Origin: an uncultured Oscillospiraceae bacterium | GTDB taxonomy: Bacteria > Bacillota > Clostridia > Oscillospirales > Oscillospiraceae | Reading direction: 5' to 3' | DNA: 50,479 nucleotides | NCBI GenBank assembly: GCA_949948775.1 | Contig: CATLHC010000010.1 | Coordinates: 1 to 50,479 of the forward strand | Part shown: in pieces, positions 43,325 to 50,479 of the stretch | Position numbering within the stretch: position 1 is the first letter of the stretch | How the letters are laid out: every line of letters starts with the position of its first letter | Translations under genes and position numbers: made by a program | Notes under the pieces: model-generated | Databases searched by the model: none | What the model was told of the DNA's origin: nothing | What the model saw: only the letters and a program-made list of their open reading frames with translations

Positions 43325-46300
43325 ATGAAACTGCTGCTGAACATTTTAAATGAGGTGCCGGAATTTCTCCGCCTGACGGCCGACCTGGAGGCGGGCCGCT
43401 CTCCGGTGGAGGTGGCGGGGCTGTCCCCGGTCCACCGGGCCCACTTCGCGGCTGGGCTGCGGTCGCGGCTGGGTGTTCCGGTGGTGCTGGTGTGCGCCGA
43501 CGAGGGGGAATGCGCCCGGCTGGCGGCGGACGTGACCGCCCTGACGGGAGAGCCCGTCATTATGATCGGCGCCCGCGAATACCTATTCCATGACGGCGCG
43601 GTGGCCTCCCGCCAGTGGGAGCACCAGCGCCTGGCCGCCTTCTACGCCATGGCCCAGGGCAAAGCCAAGCTCATCGCCGCCACGGTGGAGGGTCTTTTGC
43701 AGCGCACCCTGCCGCCGGAGGAGCTGGCCGCCCACGTGGTGGAGGTGGAGGCCAAGGGCAGCTACGACCTGGACGAGCTGGCCGACCGGCTGGCGGCTCT
43801 GGGCTACACCCGCTGCCAGCAGGTGGAGGGGGTTGGCCAGTTCGCCCTGCGGGGGGGTATCCTGGACGTGTTCTCCCCCGGCATGGACGACCCCGTCCGG
43901 GTGGAGTTCTGGGACCGGGACGTGGACTCCATGGGGCTGTTCGACGTGGCATCCCAGCGCCGGGTGGGGCGGCTGGACAAGGCGGTGTTCCTGCCGGTGA
44001 GCGAGCTGCTCCCCGTCAAGGACGAGCGCGGGAACTGGGAACGCCTTGGCGACCGCCGGCTCCCCGCCCGGTACAAGACCCTGGCCACCGCCGCCCACCA
44101 CCTGCCCCCGGACGCCGTGGTTTGCCTGTCCGAGTCCAGCCGGGTGGCGGAGCGGGGTAAAAACTGGCTGTGGCAGCTCAGCGAGGATATTAAAACTCTG
44201 ATTGAAAACGGGGCTATTGAGGGAAGAAAGGCGGTGTTTTCCGCCACTATGGACGAGCTGATGGCCGTCCTGTCGGACCACGCCCTGTGCTTTCTGGATT
44301 CCTTCACCACCTCTGCCGCTCCCTTGCCGCCAAAGGATATCCTGACCGCCCAGGGCCGCCAGCTGTCCTCCTTCGGGGCCAGTTTGGATACGGCGGCGGC
44401 GGATTTGACCCAGCTGCAAAGCGCCAACACCGCCGCCGTGGTGCTGGTGGGCAGCGAGCAGCGGGCCTTAAATCTCCAGTCCCTGCTGCGGGAGCGGAAG
44501 ATCCGCTCGGCGGTAGACTTCCAGCTCCACGAGCTGCCCCAACCGGGGGGCATCACCATCGCGGTGGGGGGGCTGTCGGCTGGGTTTGACTACCTGGGCT
44601 GTCCCTACGCGGTGCTCACCGAGGGAGGGAACGAACCCCGGCGGAAGGGCAAGCGGCTCAAGCACGCCGCGGACCGCCGCAAGGTGGACTCCTTTACAGA
44701 TCTATCCCCCGGAGATCTGATCGTCCACGAGCACCACGGCATCGGCCGCTTCGTGGGCATGGTGAAGATGACGGTGGACGGGGTGGACAAGGACTACGTC
44801 AAGCTGGCCTACGCCGGGGCGGACGTGCTCTACCTCCCCGCCACCCAGCTGGACGCCATCGCCAAGTACATCGGGAGCGGCGACGACCCGGAGACCAAAA
44901 AGCTGTCCAAGCTGGGGGGCACGGACTGGGAGAAGGCCAAGACCCGCACCCGCAAAGCGGTGAAGGATTTGGCAAAGGGCCTCATCCAGCTCTACGCCCA
45001 GCGCCAGCGCCAACCGGGCTACGCCTTCGCCCCCGACTCCCCCTGGCAAAAGGAGTTTGAGGAGGACTTCCCCTACGACGAGACGGAGGACCAGCTGCGC
45101 TCCATCCGGGAGATCAAGAGGGATATGGAGACCCCCCGCCCCATGGACCGGCTGCTGTGCGGCGACGTGGGCTACGGTAAGACCGAGGTGGCCCTGCGGG
45201 CCGTGATGAAGTGCGTGCTGGACGGCAAGCAGGCGGCCATCCTGGTGCCCACCACTGTGCTGGCCCGCCAGCACTACCTGACGGCCCGCTCCCGCTTCGC
45301 CAAATATCCGGTGGAGATCGAGGTGGTCAGCCGCTTCCGCACCCCCGCCCAGATGAAAAAGGCCCTGGCCGGGGTGGAGAACGGCTCGGTGGACCTGCTC
45401 ATCGGCACCCACCGGCTGCTGCAAAAGGACGTGCATTTTAAAGACCTGGGCCTGCTGGTGGTGGACGAGGAACAGCGCTTCGGCGTCACCCACAAGGAGC
45501 GCTTAAAAGAGATGTCCAGGCAGGTGGATGTCCTCACCCTCTCCGCCACCCCCATCCCCCGGACGCTGAACATGGCGCTCTCCGGCATCCGGGACATGTC
45601 CGCCATTGAGGAGCCCCCCTCCAACCGCCAGCCGGTGCAGACCTATGTGCTGGAGCACGACTGGTCGGTGCTGGCCGACGCCATGCGCCGGGAGCTGGAG
45701 CGGGGGGGCCAGGTGTACTACCTCCACAACCGGGTGGACACCATTGAGCGCACCGCCGCCCGCATCAAGGAGATGCTGGGGGAGGACGCGGTGGTGGCGG
45801 TGGGCCACGGCAAAATGAGCCAGGAGGAGCTTTCCGACGTGATGACCCGGGTGTCCGACGGGGAGGTGGACGTGCTGGTGTGCACCACCATCATCGAGAC
45901 GGGCATCGACATCGCCAACGTGAACACCCTCATCATCGAGGACGCGGACAAGATGGGCCTTAGCCAGCTCCACCAGATCCGGGGCCGGGTGGGGCGCTCC
46001 CCCCGGCGGGCCTACGCCTACATGACCTATCGCCAGGGCAAGGTGCTGACGGAGATCGCCGCCAAGCGCCTCAGTGCCATCCGGGAGTACGCCGAGTTCG
46101 GGTCCGGGTTCAAAATCGCCATGCGGGATCTGGAGATCCGGGGGGCGGGCAACCTGCTGGGGCCGGAGCAGTCCGGCTTCCTGATGAGCGTGGGCTATGA
46201 CCTGTATCTCAAGCTGCTGGAGGAGGCGGTGCTGGAGGAGAAGGGAGAGAAGCCCGTCCGCCTGCCCGAGTGCACGGTGGATCTGACGGTGTCCGCCTCC

Positions 46301-46717
46301 ATCCCGGACAAATACGTGCCCGACGCGGGCCAGCGGATGGATTTGTACCGGCGCATCGCCCGGGTGCGCACCCAGGAGGACGCCGACGATGTCACCGACG
46401 AGCTCATTGACCGTTTCGGCGACCCGCCCCGGCAGGTGAACAACCTGCTCTCGGTGGCCCTGCTCCGGGGGCAGGGGTCGGCCTGCCACATCAAGGACAT
46501 CTCCCAGAAGGGCGCGTCCCTGGTCTTCACCCTGGAGCAGTTCGATTTGGAGTCCATTGCCGCCCTGGCGGGGCAGTACCCCGGCCGGATGCTGTTCTCC
46601 CCCGGCGACACCCCCTCCTTTACTTTAAAACTGCGTAAAACGGATGATCCTCTGCGCTCGGCCGCCCAAGCGGTGGAGCACTACGGGGCGCTTTTGCTCC
46701 CTTCCCCGGAGACTTGA
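43325..46717 (+). CDS. mfd: Transcription-repair coupling factor Mfd
   Basis: Removes RNA polymerase stalled at DNA damage and recruits UvrA. It has 1130 residues. UvrB-like domain at about 1-350, the RNA-polymerase-interacting module at about 440-530 (DLSPGDLIVHEHHGIGRFVG), then the SF2 translocase core: Walker A CGDVGYGKTEVALRA (about 612-626), DEEQ box VVDEEQRFGV (about 712-721), SATPIPRT, and the second half with TIIETGIDIANVNTLIIE, QIRGRVGRSPRRAYAY. The C-terminal TRCF domain follows (about 980-1080). The start follows GAGG; the gap after pth is 58 nt without a clear promoter, so it is likely co-transcribed. Confidence 0.97.
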   Translation: MKLLLNILNEVPEFLRLTADLEAGRSPVEVAGLSPVHRAHFAAGLRSRLGVPVVLVCADEGECARLAADVTALTGEPVIMIGAREYLFHDGAVASRQWEHQRLAAFYAMAQGKAKLIAATVEGLLQRTLPPEELAAHVVEVEAKGSYDLDELADRLAALGYTRCQQVEGVGQFALRGGILDVFSPGMDDPVRVEFWDRDVDSMGLFDVASQRRVGRLDKAVFLPVSELLPVKDERGNWERLGDRRLPARYKTLATAAHHLPPDAVVCLSESSRVAERGKNWLWQLSEDIKTLIENGAIEGRKAVFSATMDELMAVLSDHALCFLDSFTTSAAPLPPKDILTAQGRQLSSFGASLDTAAADLTQLQSANTAAVVLVGSEQRALNLQSLLRERKIRSAVDFQLHELPQPGGITIAVGGLSAGFDYLGCPYAVLTEGGNEPRRKGKRLKHAADRRKVDSFTDLSPGDLIVHEHHGIGRFVGMVKMTVDGVDKDYVKLAYAGADVLYLPATQLDAIAKYIGSGDDPETKKLSKLGGTDWEKAKTRTRKAVKDLAKGLIQLYAQRQRQPGYAFAPDSPWQKEFEEDFPYDETEDQLRSIREIKRDMETPRPMDRLLCGDVGYGKTEVALRAVMKCVLDGKQAAILVPTTVLARQHYLTARSRFAKYPVEIEVVSRFRTPAQMKKALAGVENGSVDLLIGTHRLLQKDVHFKDLGLLVVDEEQRFGVTHKERLKEMSRQVDVLTLSATPIPRTLNMALSGIRDMSAIEEPPSNRQPVQTYVLEHDWSVLADAMRRELERGGQVYYLHNRVDTIERTAARIKEMLGEDAVVAVGHGKMSQEELSDVMTRVSDGEVDVLVCTTIIETGIDIANVNTLIIEDADKMGLSQLHQIRGRVGRSPRRAYAYMTYRQGKVLTEIAAKRLSAIREYAEFGSGFKIAMRDLEIRGAGNLLGPEQSGFLMSVGYDLYLKLLEEAVLEEKGEKPVRLPECTVDLTVSASIPDKYVPDAGQRMDLYRRIARVRTQEDADDVTDELIDRFGDPPRQVNNLLSVALLRGQGSACHIKDISQKGASLVFTLEQFDLESIAALAGQYPGRMLFSPGDTPSFTLKLRKTDDPLRSAAQAVEHYGALLLPSPET

Positions 46718-46718
46718 T

Positions 46719-46747
46719 TTGCATTTCCCCCTGTCTTGATGTATAAT
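46719..46747 (+). promoter_or_regulatory. Sigma-A promoter of the foldase gene
   Basis: TTGCAT (46719-46724), a 17-nt spacer and a perfect TATAAT (46742-46747), starting at the mfd stop. Confidence 0.85.
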
Positions 46748-46802
46748 ACCTCCCAGCGATCTTTTGGCCCGCGAAAAATCTGCCTCATGATTGGAGAATC
46801 TG

Positions 46803-47969
46803 ATGAAAAATTGGAAACGACTGCTGGCCCTGGTCCTGTCTGGGGCTATGGCCCTGTCCCTTTTCGCCTGCAACACTACCGCCAAACCCACGGCTGGCGA
46901 CCCCTCTGCCGCCCCCTCTGCCGCCGTCTCCGGCGATCCGGCGGCCAGCGCCTCCCCGGAGATCGTGGCCGATCTGACCAAGCCCCCCCTGGAGTTCGCG
47001 GCGGGGCTGTCCGCCGACGACGTGCTGCTCACCGTCAACGGCGAGGAAATCTCCGCCGACCTGATGCTCTACTGGCTGAACTACAACTGCTATGTGTTCA
47101 TGTATCAATACGGCCTGTACGGCCTGACGCTCTCCGACTATGGCGACGCAATGCTGGATCAGGCGGTCTCTCTGTGCGTCAGCGAGGTGCTGCTGCGGCA
47201 GAAGGCCGCGGAGCTGGGCTGCCTGCCCACCGACGCTCAGGTCCAGGAGGCGCGGGACCAGGCCGCCGCCAGCCCGGACACCATCGAGCTGTTCAAATCC
47301 GGCTATGGACTCACCGACAGCTCCATCGAGTACCTGTTCCTGGCCGACGCCTATTATAACAACATGCTGGCCGCCGTCACCCACGAGCCGACCGACCAGG
47401 AGCTGGCAAAATATCTGGACGACAACAAGATATACCGGGTGAAGCATATCCTGCTCAAGACGGTGGACGATAACCGCCAGCCCCTGCCCGACGACCAGAT
47501 CGCCGCGAAGCGGTCCAAGGCGGAGGATCTGCTCTCCCAGCTTCAGGGGGTGGCCGCAGATGGCCTGGAGGCCAAATTCGACGAGCTGATGATGGCCAAC
47601 AGCGAGGACAACCCCCAGAACAATCCGGACGGCTACATCGCCGGCCCCGACCTTACCATGGTGGAGCCCTTTGAGGCCGCTTCCCTGGCCCTGAAAGACG
47701 GCGAGATGTCCGGCATCGTGGAGACGGAATTCGGCTATCACATCATCCTGCGGCTCCCCTTCTCGGAGGAGACCCTTACCGGGTACAGGAATGATTTCCG
47801 CGCCTCCGCCCTGAACGATCAGGCCGCGCAATGGCGGGAGGAGGCGGAAATCGTTCGCTCCGACGCGCTGACCGGCCTGGACGTGGCCGACTTCTACGCC
47901 CGGATGAACGCCTATCAGCAGGCCCTGGAGGAGAAGGACGCCCCGGCGGAGAGTGAAGCCGTGGGGTAA
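46803..47969 (+). CDS. prsA: PpiC-type foldase lipoprotein (PrsA-like)
   Basis: Surface lipoprotein expected to help secreted proteins fold after SecA-driven export. It has 388 residues. A basic start, hydrophobic core and lipobox LFAC (Cys24) are followed by a Ser/Ala/Pro linker (about 28-58) and a helical SurA-N/PrsA-type domain (about 70-210). A parvulin domain comes next (about 212-325: YRVKHILLK ... VEPFEAASLALKDGEMSGIVETEFGYHIILRL). The C-terminal helix is acidic. The start is ATG 46803 after GGAG; a TTG 12 bases upstream is in frame but less likely. Position after mfd is typical in Firmicutes. Confidence 0.9.
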   Translation: MKNWKRLLALVLSGAMALSLFACNTTAKPTAGDPSAAPSAAVSGDPAASASPEIVADLTKPPLEFAAGLSADDVLLTVNGEEISADLMLYWLNYNCYVFMYQYGLYGLTLSDYGDAMLDQAVSLCVSEVLLRQKAAELGCLPTDAQVQEARDQAAASPDTIELFKSGYGLTDSSIEYLFLADAYYNNMLAAVTHEPTDQELAKYLDDNKIYRVKHILLKTVDDNRQPLPDDQIAAKRSKAEDLLSQLQGVAADGLEAKFDELMMANSEDNPQNNPDGYIAGPDLTMVEPFEAASLALKDGEMSGIVETEFGYHIILRLPFSEETLTGYRNDFRASALNDQAAQWREEAEIVRSDALTGLDVADFYARMNAYQQALEEKDAPAESEAVG

Positions 47970-48013
47970 GCCCTGGTCTTTGACAGCGGCGAAAAATCGT
48001 CCAAGCCACCCCC

Positions 48014-48042
48014 TTGACAAATGTTTTCTGTTCTGATATCAT
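48014..48042 (+). promoter_or_regulatory. Sigma-A promoter of the riboswitch transcript
   Basis: A perfect TTGACA (48014-48019), a 17-nt spacer and TATCAT (48037-48042). The predicted start near 48049 is right at the 5' edge of the aptamer. Confidence 0.88.
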
Positions 48043-48049
48043 CTCCCTC

Positions 48050-48146
48050 AAGCGATAGGGGAGTAATCGGCGGGCTTGTCCCGTTACGAGCGCCAACAGC
48101 AAGGTGATTCCCACCTGGTCTCGTATGAAACGATAAGACCTATCCG
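48050..48146 (+). ncRNA. yybP-ykoY (manganese) riboswitch aptamer
   Basis: The 5' strand GATAGGGGAGTAA (48054-48066) has the invariant GGGGAGTA of the yybP-ykoY class. CGCCAACA (48091-48098) matches the mid-region CGUCAACA-like block, and the 3' part GATAAGACCTATC (48132-48144) matches the AAGACCU-type end. P1 pairs GATAGG (48054-48059) with CCTATC (48139-48144). The class binds Mn2+ and typically turns on exporters and P-type ATPases, which is what follows. Confidence 0.85.
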
Positions 48147-48176
48147 CAGTCTCAGGCTGCGGATAGGTCTTTTTTA
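48135..48176 (+). terminator. Riboswitch expression-platform terminator
   Basis: A 15-bp perfect stem, AAGACCTATCCGCAG (48135-48149) with its complement (48157-48171), then a T-run to 48175. Its 5' arm contains CCTATC, the 3' strand of aptamer P1, so ligand-bound P1 and the terminator exclude each other (an ON switch). Confidence 0.92.
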
Positions 48177-48255
48177 TTTCCTGCTTGTCCCCTTCCCTAA
48201 CATTCGACGCGAAAAAACGCTATAGTTAGAATGTACAGAAAAGGAGTGTTGAACC

Positions 48256-50479
48256 ATGAGCCAATGGTACGCCAAGACCGACCACCAGACGCTCAGCGAG
48301 CTGGGTTCCAGCCGCTCCGGCCTCTCCCCCAGGCAGGCCCAGGAACGGCTGGAGCAGTACGGCCCCAACAAACTGGCCGGCGCCCCAAAAAAGCCCCTCT
48401 GGGTCCGGTTCCTGGACCAGATGCGGGACCCCATGATTCTGGTCCTCCTGGCCGCGGCGGCGCTATCCCTGCTGTCGTCGGGGGGCGAGGACTGGGTGGA
48501 GGCGGTCATCATCCTGGTCATTGTGGTGGTGAACGCCTGCATCTCCATCTCCCAGGAGGACAGCGCGGAAAAGGCTCTGGAGGCCCTGCAAAAAATGTCC
48601 GCGCCGCTGGCTAAGGTGGTCCGGGGTGGGGAGCAGATCCGGCTGGAGACCGACCAGCTGGTGCCCGGCGACATCATCGTGCTGGAGGCGGGGGACCTGG
48701 TGCCCGCCGACGCCCGCATCCTGGAGTGCGCCAACCTGAAGGCGGACGAGTCCGCCATGACGGGCGAGTCCGTGCCGGTGAACAAGCAGGCGGACGAGGT
48801 CTTGCCCGTCGAGACCGTGCTGGGGGACCGGAGCAATATGGTGATTTCGTCCACCGTCATCACCAATGGCCGGGCCGTCTGCGTGGTCACCGACACCGGC
48901 ATGAACACCGAGGTGGGCCGCATCGCCGGGATGCTCATGGGGGAGGAGGATACCTCCACCCCCCTCCAGCGCAAGCTGGCGGAGATCTCCAAGACCCTGT
49001 CCTTTGTGTGCCTGGCGGTGTGCGCGGTGATGTTCGGGGTGGGCCTTCTGTACCACCGGCCCCTTCTGGAGATGCTCATGGCCGCCGTCTCCCTGGCGGT
49101 GGCCGCCATCCCGGAGGGCCTGCCCGCCATCGTCACCATTGTGCTGGCCCTGGGAGTCCAGCGTATGGTGAAGCACAACGCCATCGTGAAAAAGCTCCCG
49201 GCGGTGGAGACTCTGGGCTGCGCCGGGGTGATCTGCTCGGACAAGACGGGCACCCTCACCATGAACAAAATGACGGTGAAGCAGGTGTGGACCCCCGGCG
49301 ACCGCCACCGCAAAGAGGCGCTGACCATCGGGACGCTGTGCAACGACACCGTGCTGCACCCCGACGGAAAGACCACCGGCGACCCCACCGAAACCGCCTT
49401 TGTGGACGCCGCCCTGCTGGACGGCCTGGACAAGAATGCCCTGGAGCGGGAGATGCCCCGGGTGGCCGAGCTGCCCTTCGACTCCGACCGGAAGCTGATG
49501 AGCACCGTCCACCCCCTGCCCGACCACCCGGGCAAATACCGGGTGATGGTGAAGGGCGCTCCGGATGTGCTCCTCTCCCGGTGCACCCACATCCTGGCGG
49601 GGGGCGTCACCCCCCTCACCGCCTCCCTGGCCCGGGACGCGGAGGCCGCCAACGCCTCTATGGCGGACCAGGCCCTGCGGGTCCTTGCCTGCGGGTATAA
49701 GGACATCGAAAAATTACCCTCTGGAGAGCCCACCAGCGGGGAATTGGAGCAAAACCTCACCTTTGTGGGCCTGGTGGGCATGATCGACCCGCCCCGGCTG
49801 GAGGTCAAGGACGCGGTGGCCCAGTGCTACGCCGCCGGCATCCGCCCTGTCATGATCACCGGCGACCACAAGCTCACCGCCGTGGCCATCGCCAAGGAGC
49901 TGGACATCTTCCGGCCCGGCGACCTGGCCATCACCGGCGAGGATCTGGACTTCATGCCCCAGGAGCTGCTGGAGCAGGACGTGGACAAATTCGCCGTCTA
50001 CGCCCGGGTGTCCCCGGAGCACAAAATGCGCATCGTCAAGGCCTGGCAGAAAAAGGGCATGGTGGTGGCCATGACCGGGGATGGGGTCAACGACGCCCCC
50101 GCTCTAAAGGTGGCGGATATCGGCTGCGCCATGGGCATCACCGGCACCGACGTGGCCAAGGGCGCGGCGGACATGATCCTCACCGATGACAACTTCGCCA
50201 CCATCGTCAAGGCGGTGGAGCAGGGCCGGGGCATCTACTCCAATATCAAGAAGGCCATCCACTACCTGCTGTCCTGCAACATCGGCGAGATCGTCACCCT
50301 CTTCCTGGCGACTCTCTTCAACTTCCACCAGCCCCCCCTGGTGGCGGTGCAGCTGCTATGGCTGAATCTGGTGACAGACTCCCTCCCCGCCCTGGCCCTG
50401 GGCATGGAGCCGGTGGAGCCCTCCGTCATGGAGGAGAAGCCCCGCTCCGCCTCGGAGCCCCTGTTCACCAGGCAGTTTT
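48256..50479 (+). CDS. P-type cation-transporting ATPase (P2 type), 3' end outside the window
   Basis: Ion pump of the calcium/manganese type; at least 741 residues are present and the frame is still open at the window edge. N-terminal cation-ATPase domain, then M1-M2 (about 55-95), the actuator motif DESAMTGESVPV (about 170-181), M4 with AAIPEGLPA (about 285-293), the phosphorylation site ICSDKTGTLT (Asp about 333), nucleotide domain motifs KGAPD and DPPR, hinge MVVAMTGDGVNDAPAL (about 604-619), and M5-M6 with NIGEI and LNLVTDSLPALALGM. The ion-binding residues seen (Glu of PEGL, Asn-Asp of NLVTD) are of the P2 Ca/Mn kind. The start MSQWYAK follows AAAGGAG. The riboswitch upstream points to Mn2+ export; calcium export cannot be excluded. 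Confidence 0.92.
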   Translation, partial: MSQWYAKTDHQTLSELGSSRSGLSPRQAQERLEQYGPNKLAGAPKKPLWVRFLDQMRDPMILVLLAAAALSLLSSGGEDWVEAVIILVIVVVNACISISQEDSAEKALEALQKMSAPLAKVVRGGEQIRLETDQLVPGDIIVLEAGDLVPADARILECANLKADESAMTGESVPVNKQADEVLPVETVLGDRSNMVISSTVITNGRAVCVVTDTGMNTEVGRIAGMLMGEEDTSTPLQRKLAEISKTLSFVCLAVCAVMFGVGLLYHRPLLEMLMAAVSLAVAAIPEGLPAIVTIVLALGVQRMVKHNAIVKKLPAVETLGCAGVICSDKTGTLTMNKMTVKQVWTPGDRHRKEALTIGTLCNDTVLHPDGKTTGDPTETAFVDAALLDGLDKNALEREMPRVAELPFDSDRKLMSTVHPLPDHPGKYRVMVKGAPDVLLSRCTHILAGGVTPLTASLARDAEAANASMADQALRVLACGYKDIEKLPSGEPTSGELEQNLTFVGLVGMIDPPRLEVKDAVAQCYAAGIRPVMITGDHKLTAVAIAKELDIFRPGDLAITGEDLDFMPQELLEQDVDKFAVYARVSPEHKMRIVKAWQKKGMVVAMTGDGVNDAPALKVADIGCAMGITGTDVAKGAADMILTDDNFATIVKAVEQGRGIYSNIKKAIHYLLSCNIGEIVTLFLATLFNFHQPPLVAVQLLWLNLVTDSLPALALGMEPVEPSVMEEKPRSASEPLFTRQF

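Overview
The window reads as chromosomal DNA of a high-GC, Gram-positive anaerobe of the class Clostridia, most likely an Oscillospiraceae relative (Flavonifractor/Lawsonibacter-like); this placement is inferred. Support comes from lipoproteins with LAAC or LCAC lipoboxes, near-consensus sigma-A promoters almost always with 17-nt spacers, GGAGG ribosome binding sites, a BlaI/M56 pair, a YtrA-type GntR-ABC operon, a one-chain PurL, an NfnAB-type flavoprotein pair and the Firmicute-type prs-pth-mfd-prsA run. I see no transposase, integrase, phage gene, CRISPR array, tRNA or rRNA. Many long opposite-strand reading frames are GC-driven shadows of the real genes.

Layout. 1-2.7 kb: polar amino-acid ABC importer (binding lipoprotein, permease, ATPase). 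2.7-4.2 kb: uracil permease behind a promoter, a 21-codon leader peptide and an intrinsic terminator. 4.2-4.8 kb: no gene, but a short palindromic repeat and a long dispersed element. 4.8-8.2 kb: PepV-like dipeptidase, YheO/DauR-like regulator, YerC-like TrpR-family protein and an HTH-desulfoferrodoxin fusion. 8.2-17.3 kb, minus strand: secA, pgeF, a peptide-binding lipoprotein and purL. 17.5-19.9 kb: metallophosphoesterase and membrane-anchored polysaccharide deacetylase. 20-22.8 kb: rpsO and pnp, with a long structured hairpin before pnp. 22.9-25.5 kb: BlaI-type repressor and M56 sensor peptidase behind a paired operator. 25.7-28.9 kb: lactate dehydrogenase, two small membrane proteins, rluD, lspA and a GNAT acetyltransferase. 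29.5-31.7 kb: NfnAB-like oxidoreductase. 31.9-36.8 kb: small membrane protein, LysM-G5-M23 cell-wall hydrolase, HAD phosphatase, lipoprotein and HD hydrolase. 36.9-37.2 kb: second copy of the dispersed element. 37.2-40.6 kb: YtrA-like regulator, ABC ATPase, permease and lipoprotein, translationally coupled. 40.9-48 kb: HD protein, prs, pth, mfd and a PpiC foldase. 48-50.5 kb: manganese riboswitch and a P-type cation ATPase that runs off the window.

The strongest non-coding signals are: (i) a translation-coupled attenuator of enterobacterial pyrBI style before uraA; (ii) a yybP-ykoY manganese riboswitch whose P1 strand overlaps a terminator before the P-type ATPase; (iii) a long dispersed element present at 4.4-4.8 kb and 36.9-37.2 kb, with a related short palindrome family at three further sites; (iv) WalR-type boxes before the M23 hydrolase and the polysaccharide deacetylase; (v) a long hairpin in the pnp leader; (vi) a terminator-like hairpin that buries the ldh ribosome binding site. 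Among proteins, the M56 sensor with three identically spaced Cys2His2 motifs and the HTH-desulfoferrodoxin fusion deserve the closest look.
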